Shown: positions 11,089 through 24,922, numbered from the stretch's first letter. The stretch: 64,000 nucleotides of DNA from Centrapalus pauciflorus (GCA_020465985.1 JAANYP010007199.1:124001-188000), one strand, 5' to 3'. Made by a program: numbers and translations. The notes: generated by a model from the sequence alone, not told the origin.

Positions 11089-12339
11089 ATGGCAGATCAG
11101 GGGGAAGGTTCTGGCGCGGGTAAGCCGCCGGGTGATGAGTATATCCGCAAGTCAGAGTTGCTTGAGGTTCTCACTGAGTTCTATAGACAGCAGAGAGAGC
11201 AGGAGAGAGAACAGGGACATGATACGGGACCACGTGCTGGGGGTGGTCAGGATACGGGCACGGGTGCCTCTTCGTCTACATCTCAGCGAGGAGGTTCATT
11301 TAAGGATTTCATGACTGGGAATCCTCCAGAGTTCAGAGGTGGGGGTGAGCCAGGGATGGCACTCGCATGGGAGCGCGAGATTGAGTCTGCGTTTCGGGTT
11401 GCTCATGTGGACCCGAAAGATATGGTTGGGTATGCCACGTACCAGTTGAGGGGTGGAGCCTCACAGTGGTGGAGATCTATTGAGTCTTCTATGTCTGATT
11501 CACGCGCATATGCGATGTCTTGGGCCCAGTTTAAGGCCATGTTCGAGATTCAGTATGCGCCCCGTGACGAGCAGAGAGAGATGGAGCGCCGCTTCCTCCA
11601 CCTACAGCAGAGGGATCTGTCCGTGTAGCAGTACGTGGACCGCTTTAATGAGTACTCCCAGTTTGCGCCGCAGCATGTGGATACAGAGAGGCGCAAGGCC
11701 GATGCTTTTGTTGACGGCCTGAGACCGGATATCAGGGAGTTTGTGGGATTGCAGGAGACGTCATCTTTTGCTAGAGCGCTGGAGTTAGCTCGCATGAGAG
11801 AGCGAGAGATCGAGAGGCAGCGGGAGCCGCCGCCCACCCAGAGACAGCGCACGGGGACTTCTGAGCAGTCCAGTTATTGGCGCGAGCCAAGGGAGCAGCA
11901 GCCCGAGCAAGGCCGTCATCAGGAGCAGAGTACAGGTTCGCGTAGAGACAGGGGTAGAGACAGAGGCAGAGATAGAGGCCGAGATGAGAGATCCAGAGGT
12001 CAGGGCCACAGAGACAGCCATGCGGCCAGTCAGAGCAGTGTCGGGCAGGGGTCCCGGGCAGCGGGGAGCAGAGTTGATAGTTCATCCGGGGAGCGAGATT
12101 GCCCGAGGTGTCACCGCATGCATGCCGGGCCTTGTGCTAGTGACCAGTTCTGGTGTTTTAGATGTGGTCAGTTTGGTCATACAGCTACAGCATGCACAGC
12201 TCCTGAGGCGTTATGCTTCCGATGTGGGAAGCCGGGTCACCGCATGCGAGATTGTCCAGAGGCAGCACCAGCGGTACCGGGGCGAGCACGAGCGGCGCCA
12301 GAGCAGAGCCTTCTTCTTCCACCTCTCGCAGGGATGTAG
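11089..12339 (+). pseudogene. gag: Chromovirus gag (broken)
   Basis: Capsid/nucleocapsid precursor, starting at ATG 11089 (MADQGEGSG). After a disordered N terminus comes the retrotransposon gag domain (around 'FMTGNPPEFRG' and 'WWRSIESSM'). Then come an Arg/Asp/Gly-rich low-complexity stretch (about 11930-12010) and two zinc knuckles, CFRCGQFGHTATAC and CFRCGKPGHRMRDC (about 12155-12255). A TAG at 11626-11628 interrupts the frame where the alignment continues with QYVDRFNEY; CAG to TAG is the simplest cause. The frame ends at 12337-12339, because a frameshift near 12265-12295 moves the continuation into protease to another frame. Confidence 0.9.
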
Positions 12340-12764
12340 CTCCGAGAGCCAGAGGCCGAGTGTTCCAGGCCACAGCTGAGGAGGCCAGAGATGCTCCAGA
12401 TGTTGTTACGGGTACGTACATTCTGAACGGCTTGCGTGCGCGAGTCTTATTTGATTCTGGAGCCGATCGCTCTTATGTGTCGGTGTCCTTCTGTGCTTAT
12501 TTTACTGTTGCCCCTTCTGTGTTATCTGTGCCATTGATTGTCGAGAGGGTAGACGGCAGTACCACGTTAGTGAGCCGTGTATATCGAGAGTGTGTACTCG
12601 AGATCGATACTCACCGATTCCTGATCGATCTACTGCCTATTGAGATCAGCAGCTTTGATGTGATCATCGGCATAGACTGGATCACAGCCCGTCAGGCAGA
12701 TATTCTTTGTGCTAAGAAGATGATCAAGATACCGATTTCTGAGACCGAGGTCGTCACGGTTTAA
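12213..12764 (+). pseudogene. Chromovirus aspartic protease region
   Basis: This frame, +2 relative to gag, covers the end of the zinc-knuckle region, a Ser/Thr/Arg-rich linker and the retropepsin. The catalytic motif LFDSGADRSYVS is at about 12447-12482, and the second conserved segment, DVIIGIDWI, is at about 12658-12685. The frame stops at TAA 12762-12764 in a sequence that otherwise continues GERRKGEIG into the RT linker, so this is a nonsense mutation, not a natural end. In the family this is one polyprotein, cleaved by this protease. Confidence 0.9.
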
Positions 12765-12800
12765 GGGGAGAGGCGAAAGGGCGAGATTGGGATCATCTCG

Positions 12801-13841
12801 ATGGTTAGAGCTCAGAGATATGTGACGAAAGGTTGTGAAACCTTCCTGGCTTATGTGATTGATGCCCAGAAGGAGAGGACGAAGGTAGGGGATGTACCTG
12901 TAGTGCGAGACTACCCTGAGGTATTCCCAGGTGAGCTACCTGGGCTACCGCCAGATCGCCAGGTAGAGTTCCGGATTGACCTTATCCCTGGAGCGGTGCC
13001 GATTGCAAAGACGCCTTATAGGCTGGCACCCACTGAGATGCGAGAGATGATGACTCAACTTCAGGAGTTGCTGGATAAGGGATTTATCCGTCCGAGTTCA
13101 TCACCGTGGGGAGCACCGGTGTTGTTCGTGAAGAAGAAAGACGGTACCATGCGAATGTGTATCGATTATCGAGAGCTGAATAAAGTAACGGTGAAGAATA
13201 GATATCCACTTCCGCGGATTGATGATTTATTTGATCAGCTGCAGGGATCTAGCTTCTTCTCGAAGATTGATTTACGATCGGGATATCATCAGCTGAAGGT
13301 CAGGGAAGAGGATGTTCCTAAGACAGCCTTCAGGACGCGCTATGGACACTACGAGTTTCTAGTCATGCCATTCGGACTGACTAACGCACCCGCAGCTTTC
13401 ATGGATTTGATGAACAGGGTGTGTAGACCCATATTGGATCGATTTGTGATCGTGTTCATAGACGACATATTGATCTATTCGAGGAGCGCTGAGGAGCATG
13501 AGAAGCACTTGAGGGGGGTCCTGAGCGTGCTGCAGAGAGAGAGACTCTATGCGAAATTTTCGAAGTGTGAGTTTTGGCTCCGAGAGGTGCAGTTCTTGGG
13601 CCATGTCGTGAGCAGTGAGGGCATTAAAGTGGATCCCGCGAAGATCGAGGCTGTGATGAGTTGGGAGCAGCCTAAGACCGTGCCAGAGATTCGTAGTTTC
13701 CTGGGATTAGCAGGCTACTACAGACGATTCATCCAAAACTTTTTGCGGATAGCAGTGCCATTGACGAGACTAACACGGCAGGGCGTACCATTCGAGTGGA
13801 ATGACGAGCAGGAGACTGCTTTTGCTGAGTTGAGAGCTTGA
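12801..13841 (+). pseudogene. Chromovirus reverse transcriptase
   Basis: This frame is in phase with protease. It includes the PR-RT linker (DYPEVFPGELPGLPP) and a complete RT palm/fingers region: YRLAPTEMREM, SPWGAPVLFVKKKDG, MCIDYRELNKVTVKNRYPLP, FFSKIDLRSGYHQL, MPFGLTNAPAAFMDLMN. The active-site motif VFIDDILIYS (about residue 219) keeps both catalytic aspartates. The thumb/connection part follows (FLGHVVSSEGI, FLGLAGYYRRFI). It stops at TGA 13839-13841 within ELRA-LCQAP, most simply CGA (Arg) to TGA. It copies element RNA to DNA inside cytoplasmic particles. Confidence 0.95.
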
Positions 13842-14972
13842 TTGTGCCAGGCGCCAGTGTTGGCTTTGCCCGAGGGCACGGATGACTTCGCTGTATACTG
13901 TGATGCGTCAGGGACGGGGCTGGGTTGTGTGTTGATGCAGAGAGGCAAGGTGATTGCCTACGCTTCGAGGCAGCTGAAGACATATGAGGAGAATCATACT
14001 GTCCATGATCTTGAGTTGGATGCCATAGTCTTTGCGCTAAAGATATGGCGACATTATCTGTATGGATCCCAGTTTGTGGTTTATACTGATCACAAGAGCC
14101 TTCAGTATCTTTTCAGTCAAAAGGAATTGAACATGCGACAGAGACGCAGTTTAGAGCTTCTGAAAGATTATGACTGTGAGACACAGTATCACCCTGGGAA
14201 GGCGAACGTTGTAGCTGACGCCTTGAGCCGTAAGGCGTGTGCCCAGACAGTTACTTCTCGAGCTGTGAGACTCGAGATCACCTCTACCCTGATTGGCTGT
14301 CTGAGATTGGCACAGATAGAGGGTCTGCGAGAGCAGAACGTGAAGAGAGAGAGAGAGAGATTGGTGGGGCAGACTGAGGCGTTGGTCAGGGATGACTGGG
14401 GTGTGTATACATTGAGAGGCAGAGTTTGGGTTCCCAGAGTTGGGAACTTGCGACAGCTAATCCTTGACGAGTCACATAAGTCGAGGTTGTCTATTTATCC
14501 TGGGAGCACCAAGATGTACCGAGATCTCCGAGAATTCTACTGGTGGCCGGGTATAAAAAGGGACGTGGGCCGTTACGTCGAGCAGTGTATGACGTGTTTA
14601 CGGGTTAAAAGTGAGCACCAGAAACCGCACGGCCGTCTACAGCCACTGGAAATTCCCGAGTGGAAGTGGTACCACATCACGATGGATTTCATATTCAGAC
14701 TTCCTCGTACCGTGCGTGGGAACGACATGATTTGGGTCATAGTGGACCGGTTGACTAAGAGTGCGCATTTTCTTGCAGTTCGGGGTACGATCACGATGGA
14801 TCAGCTAGTGCAGCTGTATATTGATGAGATAGTGTCGCGGCATGGAATTCCGAAGTCGATTACTTCTGATCGCGATACTCGTTTCACCCCGCGGTTCTGG
14901 CAGAGCTTCCAGAGAGAGCTGGGTACCCGAGTTCAGCTGAGCACAGCTTACAGGCCTCAGACAGATGGGTAG
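13842..14972 (+). pseudogene. Chromovirus RNase H and integrase (first part)
   Basis: It continues in phase after the TGA. RNase H spans about 13880-14230: YCDASGTGLGC, the ELDAIVFAL segment, YTDHKSLQYLF and NVVADALSR. Integrase follows: the zinc-binding part near 14470-14600 has CMTCLRVKSEHQ, but the second His of the HHCC finger is Tyr (SIYPG, codon 14496-14498). The catalytic core has MDFIFRLP (about 14683) and TSDRDTRF (about 14866). The frame ends at TAG 14970-14972 inside PQTDG-TERTNQ, most simply CAG to TAG, just before the third catalytic residue. Confidence 0.94.
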
Positions 14973-15002
14973 ACTGAGCGCACTAATCAGACACTCGAGG
15001 AC

Positions 15003-15731
15003 ATGTTGAGAGCTTGTGCCATAGACTTCAGAGGTAGCTGGGATGTGCACCTCCCGTTAGTTGAGTTCGCGTATAACAATAGCTACCATGCTTCGATTAA
15101 GATGGCACCATTTGAAGCGTTATATGGCCGTAAGTGTCTAACCCCAGTGTGTTGGGGTGAGGTCGGTGAGCGACCGATCAGTGGGCCCGAGCTACTTCAG
15201 GAGACAAGTGATAAAGTAGCTGTGATCCGTGAGCATATGCGTGTCGCACAGAGCCGTCAGAAGTGTTACGCTGACCGTCGTACTTCAGAGCTCGAATTCA
15301 GTGTCGGGGATCAGGTGTTGCTAAAAGTATCTCCGTGGAAAGGGGTAATCCGATTCAGACACCGGGGCAAGCTGAGTCCAAGGTACATAGGGCCGTTTGA
15401 GATCATCGCCAGGGTCAGAGATCAGGCCTACCGGTTAAGATTGCCGCCAGAGTTAGCCGGTGTGCATGATACATTCCACGTGAGCCATTTGAGAAAGTGT
15501 TTAGCGAAAGAGGATCAGTATGTGCCACTGTCAGAAATATCCGTGGACGATCAGTTGAGATATGCTGAGCAGCCAGAGATGATTACTGATCGGAAGGTGA
15601 AGAAGTTGCGCAATAAGGAGATATCATTGGTACTCGTTCAATGGAGACATCATAAGGGTACCAGCGCAACTTGGGAGCCCGAGTCTGAGATGCGGAGTCG
15701 CTATCCCTTCCTGTTCCAGAGCCAGAGTTAG
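15003..15731 (+). pseudogene. Chromovirus integrase C-terminal part with chromodomain-like tail
   Basis: Same phase as the preceding parts. It carries the end of the integrase core (PLVEFAYNNSYH), the GPY/F-type module (KLSPRYIGPFEIIARVRDQAYRLRLP), and the HDTFHVSHLRKCL segment. The final ~60 residues resemble a chromodomain (VLVQWRHHKGTSATWEPE, ending YPFLF), which in chromoviruses guides integration to heterochromatin. It ends at a natural TAG 15729-15731, 22 bp before the purine tract. Confidence 0.93.
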
Positions 15732-15753
15732 ATTCCGGGACGGAATCTTTGTA

Positions 15754-15766
15754 AGGGGGGAGGATT
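15754..15766 (+). promoter_or_regulatory. Polypurine tract of the chromovirus
   Basis: AAGGGGGGAGGAT abuts the 3' LTR start TGTAACACC and is the primer for plus-strand DNA. Confidence 0.9.
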
Positions 15767-17219
15767 TGTAACACCCCGACTCCCGAGCAGGTACGTGTAA
15801 TTATCCTATTGACCAATTATTCTATTGAGTATTGCGTTGGTCCAATTGTGTGAAGACCACCCCTTGCGGGGCAGTACTCACTAGTCTAGGTCCCACAAAT
15901 TGCAATACGATATCAATCATACTAAGATAGGGTAATTAGGTTGCGGAATTATAAATTACAAGTACAAGCATATTAGGATTAAGTTTAATTCAGATTACAA
16001 TTTTCAAATTAAACTTATAAAGGGTACCATCTAATCTAATACATTACATCATAAAATCATATCAATTCTACCCAAAACCACCACAATTGTCATCTTCCAA
16101 TCAGTACCGAAGGGTTCGTTGAGTAGTGGTCTATGAAAGCTTCAAAACTTGGATCTTGAATGACCTAAGAACTAGGCCCAGCAGGTGACTTTCCTTTATC
16201 TCTTCCTGTAAAAATGTAAAGTAGCAACTGTAAGCAATGCTTAGTGAGTATATAGATTTTCAAATCAACATGCATGGTCAAGCGGATCTTTAGTCTAGCG
16301 TGATATGTCTTGGCTGCCGCTACAGCCCTCATGATTGAGATATAGAATTCATAGAATCGGATGATGTTCAGGCCACACTCACGCTTAAATCGTGGGGATC
16401 AGCCACATACTGGGCTAGCTACCAGTAAGTCAATATGGCAGAACATCGGAGGTCATTACCAAGTCCATAAGAACTGGTTGAAATAGCCAGGTCTAGAATA
16501 ATAGACCATCAAGGCTAATCAAGCTGAATAAATCTATCAAGTGTCTGATCAATAGTGAAAGCTTAAGTCATAGAAGTCATGATAGCAATGAATCATAAAG
16601 CAATATCTGAAGAAGTCTTAAATGCAATATGAAATGATAATCAAATAGCCATCATGATCCACTGGGCAACACCGAACCATGGTGTGCATAGGTCTCAATC
16701 CAGCTGATACAATGAATGTCAATAAATCTAACATCAACAATATATCTCAACCGGAAAGTCAACATGTTAAATCTGAATATCTATAACTCACAGATCTGGG
16801 GTCTTTATCAAGCAGATTTATAAAAATCTACCACCTGAGTTATCTCAGGATTTTATCTTTGTCAATCTGTTCTCTGTCAAATCAAGCCTTTGACCCGCTG
16901 TTTAAGTCTTTAAATCTTTGTAAGTATGTTCAGAATTTCACTGAACCTGTCCAGAAGTATCATGTCAAATTATATTAATATCGTATCATTATCATCATCT
17001 TTTTAGTCTTTAAAATCTCTAATTTCATCTGATTCTTGATAACTCATAAACTTTTATGTCCATTTTCATGGACATGTGTGACTTTTGTTGAATCATTTAT
17101 GCTTTTGATTATTTGCATTTAAAAACCCATAAATATGTAGTTCGTGAATTTATTTATTTATTATTTTTTTTATCTAAATGGTCACAATCCACTTACACAT
17201 TTTAAATCCTTTCTTAGTT

Positions 17220-17400
<181 letters not shown>

Positions 17401-17592
17401 TTGTGATTTCTGTTGGTTCACTACACACAACCCCACTCACAATTGGGATATATATATACATAATTATTTTGTAATGCATGCTTATACCGAGACAAGCAAA
17501 AGAAATTGATATAATTGATACCGAGACTACAAGGAATTAATATTCATCCATATTTACATAATTGGAATTGTTTCGGTGGTCTTATGTTAGTT

Positions 17593-18058
<466 letters not shown>

Positions 18059-18492
18059 CATGAAAACACACACAACACTGCACGGTTTCTTTTTCAATCT
18101 GTTTTCTTTTTAATTAACATCATCAAATACAACAATTTTATACACATAATTTTTACATGCATGTGTATTATTTCAAATCTTTGATCACTAAACTTGCTTA
18201 ATTTTTGCATATTTGAAATTGATTTTGGGTTCATAAAACCCATATAAACCGTGAACTTCAACATGCAACAAGAATAAATTTGTGATGAATATTTACCTTA
18301 ATCTTTGTGGAATCTTGTTGCTTGATGTATGATTGTTGATAATCTTGGCTTTAATCTGAATTTGTTGTAATTTTGATGAGTTTTGATGAAGGTTGAAGAT
18401 GAAGAAGAAAATGGAAACCGTATGGAGAAAGAGAGAGCAGATAGTTTATTTGGTGTTTGATGATGAAATGAGACTTAAAACTCATTTATGGG

Positions 18493-18501
18493 GTTTTATA
18501 C
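18493..18501 (-). promoter_or_regulatory. TATA-like box of the solo LTR, minus strand
   Basis: On the minus strand GTATAAAACCCC is followed within ~100 bp by a CT-rich leader-like stretch. This fits a minus-strand LTR promoter and supports the orientation assigned to this LTR family. Confidence 0.45.
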
Positions 18502-19857
18502 TTATTTCTTAATTTCTAAATTCTCTTTTTGGGTACTAAACTTTTTTTTATCTCTCTCTTTTAATATTTAGACTTTATAATTTAACATATTATATAATTT
18601 AACATAATTATATATTTCTCATTACTTTTAAATAAATTATATAACAGTTCAATTCCAATATTTTATTTGTGTGCCATAATTATAATTCGTGTCAAGTATC
18701 TTGCTATAATTTATAATATTTAACTTAGTTAAATAATTTCAATATTTAATTAAATTACAATAAAAATAATGTAATTAAAATTACATTATTTAAATCAAAC
18801 ACAGAAATTAACAGTTCGGTTAAAACTAGGTTGTTACAAATTGCGTCCCGTATATGGATTATACGTGTCGGCACGGGGATTACGTGGATTCGGGATATAA
18901 TTTTAGTGGATAAATTATGAATATGGATTCACGGGATTAAATGGGATTTATTGATATAAATAGTGGATTTTTGATATTGGGGTCGGGTATCGGTGTCGAA
19001 CCCGCGATATAACGGGATCCGTTAGTTACGTATATGTGTGTGACGTGTTTCATTATCCTTTCTTTTGTGCAATTCAAAGGAAAAGAGTGTGTATGTGAGC
19101 TCCTTGCTGCTGGAGTGGACTCAAAACCAAATCAAGTGAAGATTCAAGTGTTGAAGTTGAAATTGAGACCCCTTCTTGGTGTTCTTGAATCTGTTTTTTG
19201 CATGTTAAACATTGAGATATGTTGGGAATTGGTGTATCTATGTGTAAGAAGAGTTTTGGTTTTATTTGTATGAGTATTTTCTGCTGGAATCGAAGTTTAG
19301 GGGTGAAATAACCCCTGGGCAGAACTGAAACAGCGAACAGGGGACCTGTTCTGCATCGTGAGCGTGGTCGCGACGCGCCAAGCGCGACCGCGATGTTCTT
19401 TTTCGAGCGCGGGCCGCGATCGGGCCATTGCGGCCGCGATCCGGCTCCAGTGGGCCTGGGTCGGTTTGGGCTTTGGGGGTCCGTTGGATTGTTTTGTGGG
19501 GTTCATTCGAGCATATTAACAGTTATGGGATAATTGGGATTAATCTGGGGAGAATTATTTTGTGTACAGGGACTATCAGAGACTATTACGGGCCGGGTTC
19601 GGATCGATCAGTTAGGGAGATTGTGCAGGGTGATCCAGGTGAGTACGCGAGACTTTTTCAAAGACTAGTCACTGTCTTTCGAGTCTTATGTGTTAGTGTT
19701 TCATATGTGATTATATGAATTGTTTGGGCACTGCGAGCTGCCCCTCAGGTATGATCCTTCTTTCTGTATACGTGTTATATGCTTGAGATCCATTATAGTT
19801 TATCGCGATGTATTATCGCGGGAGCGGTGTAGCTCTGTTTAACCCTGTGTAGGGTTC

Positions 19858-19947
<90 letters not shown>

Positions 19948-19961
19948 ATATATATATATAT

Positions 19962-20003
<42 letters not shown>
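19858..20003. repeat. (TA)n expansion inside the chromovirus 3' LTR
   Basis: About 145 bp of TA with TGTG/ACACA interruptions. The same position in the 5' LTR (10308-10326) has only 'CCATATAGATATATATATGC', so the growth happened after insertion. Confidence 0.95.
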
Positions 20004-20006
<3 letters not shown>

Positions 20007-20585
20007 TGGCCGTTACTCCTGTTAGCCTCCACGGGCGTGGCTTGGCTCCAGGGGGAGGGATTCCCCAATTGAGATGAGTATCTCTTTCTGTAATTGGATC
20101 TCTAGGGTCTCTAATTAGAGGCTGGTTGGCATGTGTTATGCCACGTAGTGTAGGGCTGCCATGTGACATGCGATATGTGATTATGTGAACTGTGTAGTGT
20201 CTAACCCTTGTGTACTCACGAGCTGCGAAGCTTACGTATTCAAGTTTGATGTGTGTATCAGGGGAACCGAAGATAGGACCGCCAGCTCCTGAGCGAAGAT
20301 AGGAGCTTGACTTGCTGTTGCCGACAGATTCTGCTTTTGTTATATGTATGTGATTACTCTGTTGGAAACTTTGGATAAACAATACTGGGTTGTATGTGAA
20401 TATTTGGGTCCGGGTCGGGTTTTGTATGTCGGGTTGACTCTGGATATTATGACTATGTTTGTGAAATGTTTTAATTAATCAGTGTTTGTGTAAACCCTTG
20501 ACATGCGTGATGGATTCTATATGCGTTTATGCCACCTGTGTATTGTAAATGACGTGGCTTTTAGCTGGGTTTAGAGGGTGTTACA

Positions 20586-21314
20586 CTTTTCTTTTAATCT
20601 TAAACTATCTGTAGTGCTTTTGAATCTGATATCAGTACTCATTAGACAATTTTCATTAATTGATGATGTTATTATCATCAATCGCTTAGCAGACTTTTGC
20701 TTCAGCCAAGACTTTTATTGACAAGCTGATGGAATATGAATTCCCTATATCCACGTGTATAGACTTATAACTGACTTTCATTGGTCATTCAAGACCAATC
20801 GCTTAATTCTTATAAGAAATTCTCTTTATTTCTAGTTTGACTTTAGCTTTGTGTTTAAGATTCAGTTTTGGTTTCCTTAGATATTTTGAATTGCACATGA
20901 TTCACGCAATGATACCTATATTGCTTATATGTAAAATTTCTGATTTGTAAGAGAGATTTAAGTCATAGCTTCAACTAATACAACCTATATGTCATCCGCA
21001 TATTCTCTATCGATGACAAAGCTGTACAGTTGAACTCATGACTTGTTTTGAAATCACTAGTCGATTTAAATCAAGAATAAAAAAAATCTTTCTCCTGATC
21101 TCCTTAGCGATCCTATTTTTAAAATGTTTCTATGGAATCAGAATGAGGTCGAGATTGAAGACTGTGCTATTAACGAGCTAATCATGTTGATTTGTGGCTG
21201 TTTCAATATCAAGGGTAGCAGAATGCTAGGCAAGTGACTTGGTTAATCGATATGAAAGTGCTGTAGAGATAATTGAACAGTTTGTAGTAAAACCAAACGA
21301 TGCACGATAGGTAT
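20586..21314 (-). mobile_element. Internal remnant of the long-LTR element, no readable protein
   Basis: It resumes after the nested chromovirus (first five bases CTTTT are its TSD). On the minus strand it lies downstream of the gag remnant, where protease and RT would be expected. I see only short frames and AT-rich sequence; no RT, RNase H or integrase motif. Confidence 0.6.
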
Positions 21315-21899
21315 TTAATTAGCAAACGTACTCATGGCTGTATTTGGCATTTCCTCTGTTTCCTCGGCTGTGATATGATAAGCACGGGCTCTAGCTGACG
21401 GAGTTGCAGCAGTGCTCTTCATTGTTGAACCTCCGGCATACGACTGAGATTGACTGTTGGTTCTCATTGGACATTGATGATTAAAGTGTCCAGGTTTTCC
21501 ACACGTGGAACAACCAAGACCTTTCGTTGGGCATTCCTCGCTACTATGACCTATTTTGCTGCAAACATAACATATCACATCCATTGGATTACATAACCCA
21601 ATATGTGATTTCCTACACCTTTTGCACACTCGTTGTTCTGATTGAATCGCATAAGACTTGGCCTTCTGAGGAGAGCTATACTAATGAGTTTGTTGAGACT
21701 GAGTCTTTCCTGTCTTGAAGAATCTACTGAACCGTTGCTTCTTTGGTGGAGAAGGACATGTAGGACTGATCTGAATGGCTCTTAGTTGTTCACCATACTC
21801 CAGGTATTCGCTTTCAATTTGTCTGGCTGCTTCCACCATCTCCAAGTATGTCTTGTATTTGTTACCACTCATAGGCTGACTATGTACCCTTTTTCCCAT
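21315..21899 (-). pseudogene. gag: gag remnant of the long-LTR element
   Basis: Two minus-strand pieces in the same frame (21899-21681 and 21629-21315) are separated by a TAG at 21681-21683. The first has YLEMVEAARQIESEY and a basic linker, matching the C-terminal part of chromovirus gag. The second has zinc-knuckle-like motifs: CKRCRKSHIGLC, CYVCSKIGHSSEEC and CSTCGKPGHFNHQC, so three Cys/His modules. It then reads ARAYHITAEETEEMPN, the typical start of the protease segment, but no DSG motif follows. The N-terminal half of gag is missing. Confidence 0.8.
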
Positions 21900-22017
21900 C
21901 CTAACAGTCTGTGCGTCCTATCTCAGTTCAAGCCACTTAGCATGATTGATACTTTACGTATTGCCTATGTTTGAGACCAAGTATTACTTTCATAATACTT
22001 GATTCACTCAAACTATT

Positions 22018-22029
22018 GCTTTGATACCA
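22018..22029 (-). promoter_or_regulatory. Primer-binding site of the long-LTR element
   Basis: On the minus strand TGGTATCAAAGC, one mismatch from the tRNA-iMet complement, lies three bases inside the right LTR. This fixes the element's orientation as minus. Confidence 0.85.
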
Positions 22030-22032
22030 TCC

Positions 22033-24922
22033 TGTCAAGACCGTCCCTTACGGGGCAGTCCTGAATGACTAGGTCCCAAGGAGCAATACAACATCAATCA
22101 CAACTAAGATAGAATTACTAAAATGCGGAATTAAATCATTACAGTAATTAGGATTATTTTACAATAAGTTTAAAACAAGACTATTAAAGTTTATAAGTAA
22201 ACTATAAAGGGCACAAGGACACTAATGTAGTACATAACCACAATACATGTCACTGCTTCTACCCAAAACACCACCATAATCAATTCATTCTATACCAATT
22301 TCAGTTGAAGTAGTGGTCTAGTGACTTCAAATTCGGGCGTGCAGATCTTAAGGACTTGGTTCAGCTGGACTTTTTCCTTTGAACTTTCCTGTAAAAAGAT
22401 TCAACAACAACTGTAAGCGGTGCTTAGTGAGATTATAGATTTAACAGTTAACATGCCATGACAATTTTTAAGCGGAGACTTGACTTTGACTTTTGACTTT
22501 AATCTCTGACTTTGACTTTAAACGTGATTTTGACATGATGCCGCTATCAGCCAGACATTGTGAGACATAGGACTTAAGATCGGATGATGTTTAGTCCCAC
22601 GCACACGCTTTTAATTGTGGGGATCAGCCACATACTGGGCTAGCTACCAGTAAGACAACGTGGGCAAACATCGGAGTAGACTTAATCATAGACTGACATG
22701 GACTTTCTCAGACTTGAATTATGCGGAAGCATATGAAAGCATTGATATCAAGGCATATGACTGAAAGCATTCAAAGTAATGAATCAAGATAGCAACAATA
22801 ATATATTCAAGACTAATTCAGACTGTAAAGACAAGTGTGCATTATGATATATTAAAAGCTATCATGATCCACTGGGCATCACCGTACCAAGGTGTGCACA
22901 GGTCACATTCTAGCTGAGCATATAGACTTTCAGATAAAGCTAGAACAACAATATGTCTCACAGGGTGACAAGCATGTATACAGTTATATCTATAACTCAC
23001 TGTTACTAGTTTTATTGCATGACTGTTGACTTTGACTTTCGCAAGCGGATTAAATCCACCACCTGAGTTATCTCAGGATTAAGCAATTGACTATAGACTT
23101 TAGCTTTGACTTTAGTGACTTTGGCTCTAATGTTGGCTTTGACTTGCTTCTCTGACTTTGGCTTGACTTTTCTGGCGCGACTTTACAGACTTTAACTTTA
23201 TAACATAATTCAAATTTAGTTGAACCTGTTAATCGTACGACAATTTAATTACATAAGCTTTTATTGACTTTACAAAACATAATTTGTGTATTTCAGTTGC
23301 ATTCACTGACTTTCTGAAACTTATGTATAGACTTATACATCTATTGACTTTTCGTGTTATCTCAGACTTTATTGGGTCACAATTAAACATTAAAGCTTAG
23401 ATTCGGCATGATTGTACTGAATTTATGAGCTTTTATACATTTCATGGATATGTGTGACCTATTTGGTCATTCTTTCGACTCAACTTATAATTTGAACCCA
23501 TATGAATGCATGTAATGTCATGATATGCATAATCAACTTATATCTATATGCATTCAATCGAATGTTCTTATAATTGAATGTATACATGACAATGGTACTT
23601 TATTGCATACATTATAAAATAGGACCATCAATATACTTTCATGTGAATTTTATAAGTTAATTCATATATACATATGCCTAATTATATCTTTATATTATGA
23701 TGACTTTGTTCAAAATATAAGCTAAGTGTTTATAAACTTTGAACGTTTAATCAACTTAAAACATCTATAATCATCAATTACATGTCTATGTTTTGATGTT
23801 CTATTAGATGATCTCACACATGCTTACATTCTTTAATTTTGATGCAACTTTGTTGACTTATATCTATCGATGTAAAGTGTGATCACACATACGTGTATTT
23901 GACTTATTTTCATGTGAAGGTAGATATATCTATGGCTGTCAAAAACACACACAACATGTATATTCACCATCTGCATACATAAATATAAACAAAGAATGGA
24001 CTGCTATATTGTTTCTGTTTTCGCAACAGCAAAAAGGGAAGAATTTATGGACAATTTATGCATTAAAAATGCTGAAAAGGGCTGCTGAAATATTACATTT
24101 TCAGCACAGCAGCAGCACCGAAATTATATATATACATACATATGTGCAGCAAAAAGCAACAGTCACAGCCTACTTTTATATATTTGTAATATCTAGGATG
24201 AATAAAGATGTTAAAAACGGAACTTACAATGCCTTTATTTCCTTAAAAACATATAAGTTAAATGTGTGCAAAGTGTGCAGCAAAAAGGCATCAACAATTA
24301 ATTCCATTTCTTTTGGTTCTCGGTTCTATGCATGAATGTATGTTTGTGTATGTCCAGCAAGTAACAGCCCAACCGCAGCCTTTGTCATTTCCTTTTTATT
24401 GCATAAAAGTTGAGTTAAAAAAAAGGGTTGTTCTGTTTGCTCACTTACATCCGAGACTTATTAGTCTCGGAAATTTTTATGCACAACATCACACACTTAG
24501 ATTATATACAGGTTAAAGTGGGCTGCTTGTACTACTTATGATCAGGTCCGAGACCTTCACTCAAGGTAAGTCTCGGATGTTTCATTTATATGCAACACAC
24601 ATGCATACATCACTGCACACACCTGCACTTTGTTCATCTATTTTTTTTCCTCATATTTCAGCAGCAAAAAGGATGGATTAAATGGATTTATATGCATCTT
24701 GATGATCAACAAAACATCAAAGACCATTATGTAATCAAGGCCGAAGGCCTAGTTGGCCTTCTTGGCCTTACATTTTCAGACGAAAACAGAATAAGAACAG
24801 CACATAAAACTCACACAAGTCTTGATTTTATTTTATTGTTGTGGGCTGCTACTGCTAAATGATCTTTCTGTTGTTTAATCGATCAAATACACACACAAAC
24901 ACTGCACAAAATTCACAGCCTA

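Noticed and set aside
11453..12421. Several overlapping frames on both strands over gag
   Set aside because: Shadows of the gag/protease coding sequence; only the frames with gag, zinc-knuckle and DSG motifs are real.
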